From the NCBI GenBank assembly GCA_965227335.1, contig CBDDFV010000001.1:1364001-1428000 (forward strand): a stretch of DNA of 64,000 nucleotides, in the 5' to 3' direction. This DNA is from CBDDFV01 sp965227335 (GTDB lineage Bacteria; Planctomycetota; Phycisphaerae; Phycisphaerales; SM1A02). Positions 1-8,262 of the stretch are shown here, piece by piece (position 1 is the first letter of the stretch; each line of letters begins with the position of its first letter). A program made the position numbers and the translations under genes. The notes beneath the pieces were generated by a model, which did no database searches, was not told where the DNA came from, and worked only from the letters and a program-made list of their open reading frames with translations.

Positions 1-175
1 GCTCCACCCCCGCCGCGCGACACGCGCGGGCGACCCACCACACAATCGGTCGGCCCGCCACCTCGTGACAGACCTTCGGCAGGTCGCTCTTCATACGCGT
101 GCCCTTGCCGGCCGCGAGGACAATGGCGGCGACCGGTCGGGCGGAGCTGGATGTCGGCGTGTTCTCGTCTGCCAC
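1..175 (-). CDS. glmU: GlmU-type nucleotidyltransferase, N-terminus only
   Basis: The minus strand encodes the start of a sugar-nucleotide pyrophosphorylase that continues beyond the left edge. From a GTG at 175 the peptide reads a short Ser/Thr-rich leader, then VAAIVLAAGKGTRMKS and DLPKVCHEVAGRPI. The LAAGKGTRM loop binds the nucleotide and the following SDLPKV(L/C)H is characteristic of GlmU, which makes UDP-GlcNAc for peptidoglycan and lipopolysaccharide. The reading frame stays open upstream of the GTG with no in-frame ATG, so the exact start is uncertain. tRNA-Gln lies about 95 bp upstream on the same strand. The acetyltransferase half is outside the window, so a monofunctional NTP transferase cannot be excluded. 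Confidence 0.8.
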   Translation of the reverse strand, partial: MADENTPTSSSARPVAAIVLAAGKGTRMKSDLPKVCHEVAGRPIVWWVARACRAAGVE

Positions 176-270
176 TCGTCGTCTCAGAAGGCCGGGCCGG
201 CCCGTGCATCCGGTTCGAGCGGCGTGTCCCGGGACGCCCCCGGCGAACCGGGCGGGCGTCGGGTCGGGAA

Positions 271-342
271 CTGGCCCGCCAAGACTCGAACTTGGAATGC
301 CTGGACCAAAACCAGGTGTGTTGCCAATTACACCACGGGCCA
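271..342 (-). tRNA. tRNA-Gln (anticodon UUG)
   Basis: On the minus strand a full cloverleaf can be folded. The acceptor arms are TGGCCCG (342-336) and CGGGCCA (278-272), followed by discriminator G at 271. The anticodon stem CCTGG/CCAGG encloses loop TTTTGGT with anticodon TTG, and the T arm carries GTTCGAGTC. The U1-A72 first pair is typical of glutamine tRNAs. CCA is not encoded. It sits just upstream of the glmU start on the same strand. Confidence 0.95.
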
Positions 343-868
343 TTGACGAGTGAGCAGGGGGCTCGTTCCGTCGCCAACCCGAACACCGAACGCAGGACGC
401 GGGTTCGGGGTTCGGAATCGACCGAACGTCCTCTGCCGCGGCGGTTTCCTCGGGGCGGGAATGTTCGTCGGCCGCGACGGAACACCCCATGGAGCGCCTC
501 GACGCCGTCCGACCGGACGGACGTCTCATCACTCACGGCCCATCAGTGAGGAATCCGCGATTGTATCGGGGCGGAACCGCCCGTCAACCGGGATTCATCC
601 CTGCGGCGGCCCGCCGGGGTCCCTGACCCCTCCCGGCTGGCTTTTCCTGTCCCATTCCACAGGGAAACCGTGGACGCCGCCTCCCTCAGCCGATACATAT
701 GGAGTCTGACCGCAACGAGGGACGTCGGTCGTCCCGTCGCGGGCGCGAGTCTCAGTCGCCTTCTCCTCTTTCCGGGCAAGGCGCCTGATATTCCCGCCTT
801 CAACCGTCGCGGCGTCGCAAGGTGACGCATCCTCCCCCGGCCCCTCCGGACCGGGCGGGGTGCGGTAT
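343..868. other. intergenic region, no gene recognised
   Basis: About 520 bp between tRNA-Gln (leftward) and rnc (rightward). Open frames here have no recognisable motif and arginine/proline-rich translations typical of chance frames in high-GC DNA. It must hold the promoters for both the tRNA and rnc, but I see no convincing -35/-10 pair, terminator or conserved RNA structure. Confidence 0.5.
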
Positions 869-883
869 ATGGCGGAAGCGCGC

Positions 884-1717
884 ATGGATCTGGACAATCT
901 CGTGGCCGCGGAGAAGGCCATCGGCTATGCCTTCCGCGACCGCACGATGCTCGAACACGCACTGACGCACGCGTCCACGGCGGACTCACGCATCCAGAGC
1001 AACGAACGGCTCGAGTTCCTCGGCGACGCCATCCTCGGCATGGTCGTCTGCGAGCGGCTGTTCACCCGCTTCGAGGACCTGCTCGAGGGCGAACTCACCA
1101 AGATCAAGTCGACCGTGGTCAGCCGACGCACCTGCGCCGAACTCGCCGAAGCCATGGGCCTCGACCAGGTGCTCTACCTCGGCAAGGGCATGAGCAATCG
1201 CAAGCGACTGCCCGGCTCGGTGATGGCGGCCGTCTACGAGTCGCTGGTGGGAGCGATCTATCTCGACGGCGGACTCGACGCCGCCCGGGACTTCATTCTT
1301 CGCGACCTCGAAGCGCTGATGGAGCAGGCGGCGGCGTCCGGCCACCAGCACAACTTCAAGTCCGTCCTGCAGCAGACGGCCCAGCAACTGTTGGGAGCGA
1401 TGCCGCAGTACCTGGTGATGGAAGAGAAGGGACCGGATCACGCCAAGCACTTCGCGGTGTGCGTGGAAATCGGGGCCCGACGGTTCCCGGCGTGCTGGGG
1501 GGCCTCGAAGAAGGAGGCGGAGCAGGACGCCGCGCTCGAGGCGCTGTTTGTCCTCGGCGTCGCCCACCGTCGTCGCGACGGCGAGGTGCTGGTGACCGCG
1601 ATCGATGAGGCGACGCCGCCGCCGCCGCTGCCCGTGGCCGCCGCGCCCGAGTACGACGAGGAGCCCGAACCCCGGTGCTACGATCCCGATGCGATGTACG
1701 ATGAGGACGTCGCCTGA
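884..1717 (+). CDS. rnc: ribonuclease III
   Basis: Double-stranded RNA endonuclease of rRNA and mRNA processing. The signature ERLEFLGDAILG (residues about 41-52) holds the first metal-binding Glu and Asp; the second site reads AAVYESLVGAIYLDGG, where Glu is kept but the position of E. coli Asp114 appears to be Ala. A double-stranded RNA-binding domain follows (residues about 160-225, ending GASKKEAEQDAALEAL). The C-terminal 50 residues are a Pro/Glu/Asp-rich tail not found in typical 225-residue enzymes. I chose the ATG at 884 because GGAAG lies 5 nt upstream; in-frame ATG 869 and GTG 860 are alternatives. Confidence 0.93.
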   Translation: MDLDNLVAAEKAIGYAFRDRTMLEHALTHASTADSRIQSNERLEFLGDAILGMVVCERLFTRFEDLLEGELTKIKSTVVSRRTCAELAEAMGLDQVLYLGKGMSNRKRLPGSVMAAVYESLVGAIYLDGGLDAARDFILRDLEALMEQAAASGHQHNFKSVLQQTAQQLLGAMPQYLVMEEKGPDHAKHFAVCVEIGARRFPACWGASKKEAEQDAALEALFVLGVAHRRRDGEVLVTAIDEATPPPPLPVAAAPEYDEEPEPRCYDPDAMYDEDVA

Positions 1718-1788
1718 GCGGAACCGCAGCCGTCATCGGCGCGTACCGTCCTGCAGAGCCCATCTGGCCACGCCCGCCGGAGCCTCCC

Positions 1789-3459
1789 ATGCCAATCCAG
1801 ATTCGCCGCCGGAGCCGCGCCCGCGGGTCGGTCATCTGCGGGTTGCTGCTCGCCGCCGTTCTCCCGGGCGCCGTCGCGGCCCCGCCGCCCGCCGCATCCG
1901 ACGCCTGGCGGGAGGAGATCGCCGCCGTCCTGCTCCACGCCCGCGTCGACGTCTCGATGGACGATGTGCCCGTCCGCGCGGCGTTGCGCCAGTTCGCCGC
2001 CGCCGTCGGCCTGACGGTGATCGGGCGGTACGACGATCACGAGCGTGGCGTCGGCCTGGATCCGGATCGCCCGGTCTCGCTGACGCTGCGCGATGCGCCG
2101 GCGGTGGATGCGCTGGAGATGATCATTGATCAGGCCGCGCAGTTCGCGGCGTGCGACTGGCAGATCCGGACGGGTTACGTGGAGGTCGGCACGAGGCGTC
2201 GCTTGTGCTGGTCGACCGATCAGCGCACGCATTCCCTCGACGGGCTGCTCATCGATGCGATGGCTCCGGACGACGATCGGCACGGCTTCGGTCCCGGTCG
2301 GAACCGCTGGGGCGAACACCACTTCAACACCCACGCCTATCGCAGCGCCTCGGTCCGGGTCGGCGCGGCGAAGCCGCGTTACACGCCGGACGATCTCGCC
2401 GAGGAGTTCATCCGCATCGTGGCCGAGGTCATCGAGCCCGGCAACTGGGACTTCGAGCTCCGCCAGGCGCCGCCCACCGGCGGGAAGCCGCCGTTCGGCA
2501 CGCCGCCGTATCGCTCCTCCGATCACCGCGTCGCCCGCATCACCCGATTCGATCGCGGGCGTCTGGTCATCGACGCCCCGGGATTCATCCATCGACAGAT
2601 CGCGGGGCTCACCGCGCCCGCGTCCGCGGCGTCGTCGATCATCGCGAAGGCGACGCCGCAGTCGACGATCCGTCTCGTGCGCATCGACGATGCCGAGGCG
2701 ACGCGCGACGAGCCGGCGGGGGCCGGGGCTCCGCCGGTGGGTCCGTTGCCGATTCGTCCCGCCGGCGATGATTTCCGCCGCCGCACGATGGCCGCGCTCG
2801 ACACGCGTCGGTTCGACTTCATCGTCGACGCCGATCTCCACACGGCGTTCGAGATCTTCGAACAACGGCTCGGGATCCCGGTGATCGTGCGCTATCACGA
2901 CGATGCGATGCGATCGGGCGTCGACCCGAGCCTGCCGGTCCGGCTCTCGCTCCGCGACATGAAGGCGGGCGACGTGCTCGCGCTGCTTCTCGATGTCTGC
3001 GGATCGGACGGGACCGACTGTCGCTGGCAGGTCCGGCGCGGCTACCTCGAAGTCGGTTCGCGGGAGCGTCTCAGCGTCCCGGCCGCCCGCACGTTGCGGC
3101 TGTATTCCATCCGGGATCTGATGCTCGACCTGGGCGATCCGGGCCGGCCGCGTCGTCACCGGAAGCTCCCGGACGGCATGGCGGTGGATCGGGTGGAGCA
3201 GGTGGTGACGACGATCGAGCCCGAGGCGTGGGACTGGGGTCAGATCGAGTATTACGAGGACGACCGCGTCCGTCCGGCCGCTGCCCCGCGTCGCTCCGGC
3301 GGCGGCGACGCCGACCCGGCCGTTCGGCCCGAGCGTCCCGCGTACGTCGCGTCCCTGAAGCCGGCGATCATCCGTCACTGGCGGGACGTCCTGATCGTCT
3401 ACGCGCCGGATTACATCCACCGTCAGCTGGGTCCGACGGGGCGTGGGCGACATGATTGA
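1789..3459 (+). CDS. secreted protein with two STN-like (secretin N-terminal) modules
   Basis: A 556-residue protein with a Sec signal peptide (Arg-rich start, hydrophobic stretch, likely cleavage after GAVAA near residue 31). It contains two copies of the same module, roughly residues 45-150 and 345-450. Each copy reads as a short helix, then a strand such as GLTVIGRYDD or GIPVIVRYHD, then PVSLTLRD or PVRLSLRD, a helix, a W-Q-(I/V)-R strand and YxEVG. This order resembles the STN/secretin-TonB N-terminal domain that binds partner proteins in the periplasm. After each copy comes a second repeated part beginning near VAEVIEPGNWDFE or VTTIEPEAWDWG and ending with PG/PDYIHRQ. No barrel domain is present, so it is not a secretin itself. 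Function unknown. Confidence 0.8.
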   Translation: MPIQIRRRSRARGSVICGLLLAAVLPGAVAAPPPAASDAWREEIAAVLLHARVDVSMDDVPVRAALRQFAAAVGLTVIGRYDDHERGVGLDPDRPVSLTLRDAPAVDALEMIIDQAAQFAACDWQIRTGYVEVGTRRRLCWSTDQRTHSLDGLLIDAMAPDDDRHGFGPGRNRWGEHHFNTHAYRSASVRVGAAKPRYTPDDLAEEFIRIVAEVIEPGNWDFELRQAPPTGGKPPFGTPPYRSSDHRVARITRFDRGRLVIDAPGFIHRQIAGLTAPASAASSIIAKATPQSTIRLVRIDDAEATRDEPAGAGAPPVGPLPIRPAGDDFRRRTMAALDTRRFDFIVDADLHTAFEIFEQRLGIPVIVRYHDDAMRSGVDPSLPVRLSLRDMKAGDVLALLLDVCGSDGTDCRWQVRRGYLEVGSRERLSVPAARTLRLYSIRDLMLDLGDPGRPRRHRKLPDGMAVDRVEQVVTTIEPEAWDWGQIEYYEDDRVRPAAAPRRSGGGDADPAVRPERPAYVASLKPAIIRHWRDVLIVYAPDYIHRQLGPTGRGRHD

Positions 3460-3496
3460 GGGCGCCGAACGGGGCGTGGCCGAGGCCGCCTGACCG

Positions 3497-3967
3497 TCAG
3501 CCGAGCAGCCACCAGATGAGAAACGCGTTGGCGAGCGCCGCCGTGGCGAGCGCGGCGGTCCAGCGGGCCCAGCCGGGCGCCGCGTTCGTTCGTTCGTCAG
3601 GTCTGCGGACGAGCGACAGCACGCCCGACGCGTCCTGCAGCGACCGTCCGCACCGGGCGTGATCCTGCACGATGGCGATGATGACGTTCGCCTCGAAGGG
3701 ACGCACCCCGATGCGTTGCGCCATTCGGACGAGGCGCTCGCGTCGTTCGGGATCGAGGATCAAGCCGTCGAGCGCCGCCTGGGTGTGGGCGGCGAGCACC
3801 CAGCGGGGGTCGGTCGGATCCAGGGCCACATTGGTTGCGGCCGCCACGTTCGCCGACGCCACCGCGTTTCGCGCCGATCGCGCGCGACGCCACGCCGCCA
3901 TCGCGGCTTCGTCGGGCCCGACGAGGCGCAGGCTCGGGGCGGGCGTGGGTGACGCGGAATCGCTCAT
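3497..3967 (-). CDS. hypothetical protein with C-terminal membrane anchor
   Basis: A 156-residue protein that I do not recognise. An N-terminal Pro/Ser segment is followed by Ala/Arg-rich helices (about residues 20-125) and one C-terminal hydrophobic segment ALATAALANAFLIWWLLG, suggesting a tail-anchored protein. The start at 3967 is the first ATG; no strong ribosome-binding site precedes it. It converges with the STN-module gene, leaving 37 bp between stops. Confidence 0.65.
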   Translation of the reverse strand: MSDSASPTPAPSLRLVGPDEAAMAAWRRARSARNAVASANVAAATNVALDPTDPRWVLAAHTQAALDGLILDPERRERLVRMAQRIGVRPFEANVIIAIVQDHARCGRSLQDASGVLSLVRRPDERTNAAPGWARWTAALATAALANAFLIWWLLG

Positions 3968-4155
3968 GACTGGGTCTCGACGCTCCGGAAGCGTGTCGCG
4001 CGGCGCGGCGACATCGCTTCAAGTGTATGCCGATTCCGCGGTTCTGCACGCGGATTCCCGCCGTCATGATGAGGTCGTGCATCGCGGTCTGTCGCGCCGG
4101 ATATTTCCGGACCCACCGACCGTCGGCGTATCTGCCAAGGCTGAGAGCGCCTCGT

Positions 4156-5376
4156 TCAGGGGGCGAGCGCCCGCCAGATGTTCCGCGCGGCGTTCCAGAC
4201 GGAGACCACGCCGTCGTCATTGCCGTCGACGCCCGCGTGGAAGACTTCCTGTCCCGTGCCGTTCCAGATCGTCATCGCGCCGCCCGCCTGGGCCCCGACG
4301 GCGCCGGTGTTGAATACGACGTCGCCCGACGCGTTCATCAGGTTGATCAGCCCGCCCTCCGGTCGCGTCGCCACCACGAACGAGGGTCCGCCCTGCGGCT
4401 GACGCAACGCGAGCACCGCGCCCGCGCCCTCGACCGCGGCGGCCTGGAGCATCGACGCGCCGGTCGTGTCGTGGAGATCGAGTCGACCGACCGCGTCGCC
4501 ATCGACGCCGAGGCTCGCCACCGGCGTGCCCTGGAGGTTGTGGAGTTGAAGCGACCCGCCGTTGCTGGCGGAACCGAGGCGGGCCCGCACCCCGCCCCGC
4601 GGATCGCCGATGGTGAGCCCGTCGGTGCGGAGCGCGGCGCGGCCGGCCCCGACGAGGGTGAGACGATCCGCCGCGAGAACGGCCTGTCCGCCCGGTCCGT
4701 TCAGCGTTGCGGCGTCGGGCGTGAGATCGATCATCGATCCCGCGCCGTCGCCGACGGTGAGTTGTTCGCCGATCGTCATCACGCCGGCCACGGACGCGCG
4801 GGCGAACGAGGCGTCTCCGGCGACGTTGAGCCCGCCCTGCGCGCCGGCGCGAAGAGCAACGACATCCGTCCCCGCCTCGTTCCGGAGACGCAGGCGTGGC
4901 TCGGCGGCGGGGGCGTCGAGCAGCGCGGCGCCCTGCGCGCCCCATGCGCCGAGTCGACCGCCGCCTTCCAGCGCGAAGACGCCCGCGACGTTCCTCGACT
5001 GTCGGTCCCAGATCGCGAGATCGCCGCCGTGATCGTTCGCGCTCAGCCGCGCGACGTTCTCGCTCCCCGTCGTCCAGACGTCGACCACGCCGCCTTTGGC
5101 GTCGGCGAACAGCGTGACCTGGGCGCGGCCCTCGGCGTTCACCACTTCGAGACGTTGTGTGCGCACGACATCGGCCACATCGGCGTTCTGCGTCGCGGCG
5201 ACGAGGCCGCCGAGCAGACCGGCCGCCGCGAGCCCGCCCGCGATCCATCGCCAGCGACGTGTTTCGCGTTCCGCGGCGTCGAGTCGGGCTTCGAGTCGGT
5301 CGAGTCGATGATCAGATGCGCCAGGGGACGGGGGGTGTTCGACAGTCGCTCGGTCGGTTGCGGCGGGGGTGAACAT
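4156..5376 (-). CDS. membrane-anchored beta-solenoid repeat protein
   Basis: A 406-residue protein. Residues 20-42 are a charged coiled coil (RLDRLEARLDAAERETRRW), followed by one transmembrane segment (WIAGGLAAAGLLGGLVAAT). The rest is a long run of degenerate 20-25-residue units alternating GG(x)L(x)(I/V)W and G(x)(x)V strands, for example GGDLAIWDRQ, GGRLGAWGAQG, GGLINLMNASG, GGAMTIWNGTG and GVVSVWNAARN. This is the look of an extracytoplasmic beta-solenoid. The start at 5376 has AAAGGAG 6 nt upstream. No enzymatic motif is visible. It could be a structural or adhesive surface protein. Confidence 0.75.
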   Translation of the reverse strand: MFTPAATDRATVEHPPSPGASDHRLDRLEARLDAAERETRRWRWIAGGLAAAGLLGGLVAATQNADVADVVRTQRLEVVNAEGRAQVTLFADAKGGVVDVWTTGSENVARLSANDHGGDLAIWDRQSRNVAGVFALEGGGRLGAWGAQGAALLDAPAAEPRLRLRNEAGTDVVALRAGAQGGLNVAGDASFARASVAGVMTIGEQLTVGDGAGSMIDLTPDAATLNGPGGQAVLAADRLTLVGAGRAALRTDGLTIGDPRGGVRARLGSASNGGSLQLHNLQGTPVASLGVDGDAVGRLDLHDTTGASMLQAAAVEGAGAVLALRQPQGGPSFVVATRPEGGLINLMNASGDVVFNTGAVGAQAGGAMTIWNGTGQEVFHAGVDGNDDGVVSVWNAARNIWRALAP

Positions 5377-5581
5377 GGCGGCTCCTTTTCGACGAACGGC
5401 CTCGGGGTTCCCGGGAACGATACCATCATCTGGTCGGTATTTGTTTGAGTCCTCGGGTCAAACCGGTAGGATGCGCATCGTACCGAGGTCGGGACATCGG
5501 CAGGGGGGACGGAGACGGCTCAATGACGGGCGGATTTCCCATGGAGAAGGCGGGGCGCGAGCGGACGGATCGGACGGACTG

Positions 5582-6397
5582 ATGGGAGAGACGCGTGCGC
5601 ATCGACGATTGAAGCGGCTCGCGGCGGCGTATCTGGTCCGGCACGGGTGTCAGGCCGCGGCGATCGAGGTGAAGTGTCCGATCTCGCGGTACCGGGTGGA
5701 CGTGGCGGGGTATGTGGACCGGCAGGTCGAGGCGGCGCCGATCGACCCCGCGTCGCCCTTCGCCTCGCAGGCGCCGCAGTCGCCGGAAGAGAAGTACTCG
5801 CTGGCCGCGAGGCGGCGTCGGATGAAGTGGGCGAGCGCGCCGCCGCGCACGATCATGCTGGAATGCAAGCAGTCGCGGGCCGACTATCTGCGTGATGCGC
5901 GGGACGTGGCGGATCTGCTCGAGCGTCGGGAGAAGCTGACGCGGATCAGCAAGCACATCGAGGTGCACCGGATCCAGCGGGAGGAGCCGCACCTGCGTCA
6001 GGCGGATACGGCGTTGTTCACTGATCTCGAGCAGTGGGACTACGGCGCGAGTCGTTCGCGAGCGTACCGTTCGGTGCTGCGTCGCGTCCGCCGGATCGAT
6101 GCGCAGCTCTACGGCGAGACGAAGTTCGCGATGATCGCGCACTATCGGCTGGCGAACCGGCTGTACATCGTGTCGCCGGAGGGGTTGATTCAGCCGGGCG
6201 AACTGCCGGCGGGGTGGGGTCTGATCGAGTGTCGGCCGGAGGCGCTGGACGAACGCCGCGCGGACGTCCTTTTCGACGAGGCGGATCCGCCCTTGCGGGT
6301 GACGGTTCCCGCCCCGGAGCTGGACACGCCGGTCCGGCATCACGGGCGGATGCTGCGCAACATCGCGGTGTCGGCGACCGCCGCGCTGTGGCGGTGA
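5582..6397 (+). CDS. MmcB-like / PD-(D/E)XK-type DNA-related protein
   Basis: A 271-residue cytoplasmic protein beginning MGETRAHRRLKRLAAAYL. A candidate nuclease core is visible: RYRVDVAGYV supplies an Asp on a strand, and after an insert TIMLECKQSRADYLRD supplies the E-x-K pair (about residues 96-102). This layout recalls MmcB-like DNA repair proteins and other restriction-like folds. The C-terminal half (LANRLYIVSPEGLI, then GWGLIE) resembles the second lobe of such proteins. The longer open frame upstream of 5582 is not credible coding sequence. DNA repair is an inference from the fold resemblance only. Confidence 0.65.
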   Translation: MGETRAHRRLKRLAAAYLVRHGCQAAAIEVKCPISRYRVDVAGYVDRQVEAAPIDPASPFASQAPQSPEEKYSLAARRRRMKWASAPPRTIMLECKQSRADYLRDARDVADLLERREKLTRISKHIEVHRIQREEPHLRQADTALFTDLEQWDYGASRSRAYRSVLRRVRRIDAQLYGETKFAMIAHYRLANRLYIVSPEGLIQPGELPAGWGLIECRPEALDERRADVLFDEADPPLRVTVPAPELDTPVRHHGRMLRNIAVSATAALWR

Positions 6398-6412
6398 AAG
6401 ACAACACGCCAG

Positions 6413-6431
6413 CCCCCGGCTCCGCCGGGGG
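6413..6431 (+). terminator. hairpin downstream of the MmcB-like gene
   Basis: An 8-bp perfect stem CCCCCGGC / GCCGGGGG with a TCC loop starts 15 bp after the stop codon at 6397. No T-run follows, so factor-independent termination is uncertain. Confidence 0.45.
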
Positions 6432-6492
6432 TCAACTCCCGACATCCCGACATCCCCGGCGTGTACCGCGACATCGTTCCGGTGTGCGGCGT

Positions 6493-6645
6493 TCAGTCGG
6501 ATCGGATCGGGCGCATGGCGCCGCAGACGACGCATGGAGATCCGGCCCGACCGTACACGGTTTCGTGATCGACGCCGCGTCGGGCCCGAGTTGGGGCCAG
6601 CGTCGTGAGAGGAGCGTCTGGCGTGATGTTCTGGAGCAATGCCAC
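6493..6645 (-). pseudogene. remnant of an Fpg/Nei-type DNA glycosylase zinc finger
   Basis: Minus-strand translation ends HETVYGRAGSPCVVCGA followed by a few residues and a TGA at 6495. The VYGRxGxPCxxCG pattern is the start of the C-terminal zinc finger of formamidopyrimidine-DNA glycosylase / endonuclease VIII. The second CxxC pair is missing. Reading through the stop gives a weakly similar stretch (SRYTPGMSGC). The catalytic N-terminal domain is absent, because the space upstream is taken by the symporter gene. I set the 5' limit at a GTG (6645), which would encode 50 residues, but a decayed gene end is more likely than a working small protein. Confidence 0.45.
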
Positions 6646-6676
6646 GGTGGTGCGGGCGCTTCGTGACGCGCGCGGC

Positions 6677-8197
6677 TTATCCCCGAGCGGAGCTGGAGGC
6701 TGGGGGGGTGGGCGGCGGCGTTGCGAGACTCACCACGACGTTCACGACGAAGGCGGCGACGAAGGCGAGCGTCAGGTTGTAGATCTCGACCGCCTCGCCG
6801 TTGATCGTGACGCCGTTGTCGGCCCACAGCTTCCAGCCGAGCGCGACGCCAAAGCCCGTCGCCATGCCGGCGAGACAGCCCGCATATGACGCGCGGCGGA
6901 AGAACAACAGCAGGATCAGTTGCGGCCCGAATGCGGCGCCCAGAATCGCCCATCCGTACGTCAGGACGTACTCGTACACGCTGATCGTGTCGTCCAGCGC
7001 GAGCCCGACCGCCACCACGCCCACGAGCACCACGGTGACGCGGTTGATCCACAGGTTGTTGTCGCGGCCGTCGCGATCGAACAGGCGTCCGTAGACGTCG
7101 TTCGCGGCGGCGGACGCGGCGACCATCAGCTGACTGTCCGCGGTCGAGCAGATCGCGGCGAGAATCGCGGCGAGGACCATGCCCGCGAGAACGCCCGGAA
7201 TCATGTTCATCGCGCCGAGGATCAGGCCGGTCTCACCCGCGTTCGACGCGCCCGCCGCGAGTTGTTCAGCGAGCGGACCCGTCCAGTCCGCATCGCGGAT
7301 GGTCATGGCCCGCACGGCAAGGCCGACCGTCACCGCGCCCCAGTAGACCGCCGTCGCCCAGACGACGGCGATGAAGCCGCCGACGATCGCATCCTTGTTC
7401 CGCCGCAGGGCCATGAAGCGGACCAGCACGTGCGGTTGTCCCGGGTACCCGAGGTTGATGCCGAGGCTGGAGGAGCCGACGAGGAAGCCGATGAGGGCGA
7501 CGCCCGCCTTGTCCGGCGTGAAGCGGACGAGCGCGGGGTCGTGATTCTCGAGCGTGGCGAGGAGGTCGCCGCTCGGTCCCGCGGTGATCAGCCAGAGCGG
7601 GAAGATGACGAGCGTGCCGACCATGACGAGGGCCTGGGCGAAGTCCGTCCAGCACGCCGCGCGAAAACCGCCGATGGCGCAGTAGGTCAGCACGATCGCC
7701 GCCCCGATGCACACGCCCAGCGTGCGGTTCGCGCCGAAGGCGACCTGAAAGGCCTCGCCGGCGGCGGCGAACTGCGCGGCGACATAGAGCATCATCGCCG
7801 TGAGGATCACGACCACGGAGAGCAGCCGGAGGGCCGGCGTGCGTTCGCGGAAGTGGAGGGCGAACAGGTCGGGCAGGGTGTCGGCGTCGAGATCGTGCGC
7901 ACGTTCGCGAAGGGGACGGGCGAGCACGAACCAGTTGAAGATGAAACCGAGCAGGCAGCCGGGGATGATCCAGTAGGCGGAGACGCCGGCCGTGAACGCC
8001 CAGCCGACGAGTCCGAGGGTGACCCAGCCGGATTCGCTCGAGGCGGAGGCGGACAGCGAGGCGACCCACGGTCCGAGTTTCCGGCCGGCGAGAAAGAACT
8101 CGGTGTTGGAGTCGTCGGTGCGTCGGAGCAGGGACGCCGCGCCGATCAGCACGATGATCCCCGTGTAGACGATGAAGGAGATGGTGAAGATCGTCAT
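6677..8197 (-). CDS. sodium:solute symporter, PutP (proline permease)-like
   Basis: A 506-residue inner-membrane protein of the SSS family with about 13 hydrophobic segments. Family hallmarks are the N-terminal FFLAGRKLGPW motif, SASASSESGW in the second membrane segment and LGYPGQPHVLVRFMA, which matches the sodium/proline symporter PutP (LGY-G-Q-PH-RFMA). AILAAICSTADSQLMVAAS is the conserved Na+-site helix. The substrate is therefore most likely proline or a related amino acid, taken up with Na+; this is inference from motif similarity. The length is normal for the family. It is transcribed divergently from the sulfatase gene across a 65-bp gap. Confidence 0.88.
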   Translation of the reverse strand: MTIFTISFIVYTGIIVLIGAASLLRRTDDSNTEFFLAGRKLGPWVASLSASASSESGWVTLGLVGWAFTAGVSAYWIIPGCLLGFIFNWFVLARPLRERAHDLDADTLPDLFALHFRERTPALRLLSVVVILTAMMLYVAAQFAAAGEAFQVAFGANRTLGVCIGAAIVLTYCAIGGFRAACWTDFAQALVMVGTLVIFPLWLITAGPSGDLLATLENHDPALVRFTPDKAGVALIGFLVGSSSLGINLGYPGQPHVLVRFMALRRNKDAIVGGFIAVVWATAVYWGAVTVGLAVRAMTIRDADWTGPLAEQLAAGASNAGETGLILGAMNMIPGVLAGMVLAAILAAICSTADSQLMVAASAAANDVYGRLFDRDGRDNNLWINRVTVVLVGVVAVGLALDDTISVYEYVLTYGWAILGAAFGPQLILLLFFRRASYAGCLAGMATGFGVALGWKLWADNGVTINGEAVEIYNLTLAFVAAFVVNVVVSLATPPPTPPASSSARG

Positions 8198-8262
8198 CGT
8201 GCCCGACAGCGTACCGCGAACGACGGCGACCGGGGCTGAGCGTGGCGGGTAGACTGGGCGGC

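Noticed and set aside
350..709. 119-codon open frame between tRNA-Gln and rnc
   Set aside because: No ribosome-binding site, Arg/Pro/Gly-rich translation, no recognisable motif.
1678..3453. 591-codon minus-strand frame opposite the STN-module gene
   Set aside because: No motif or signal; the plus-strand protein has a signal peptide and internal repeats.
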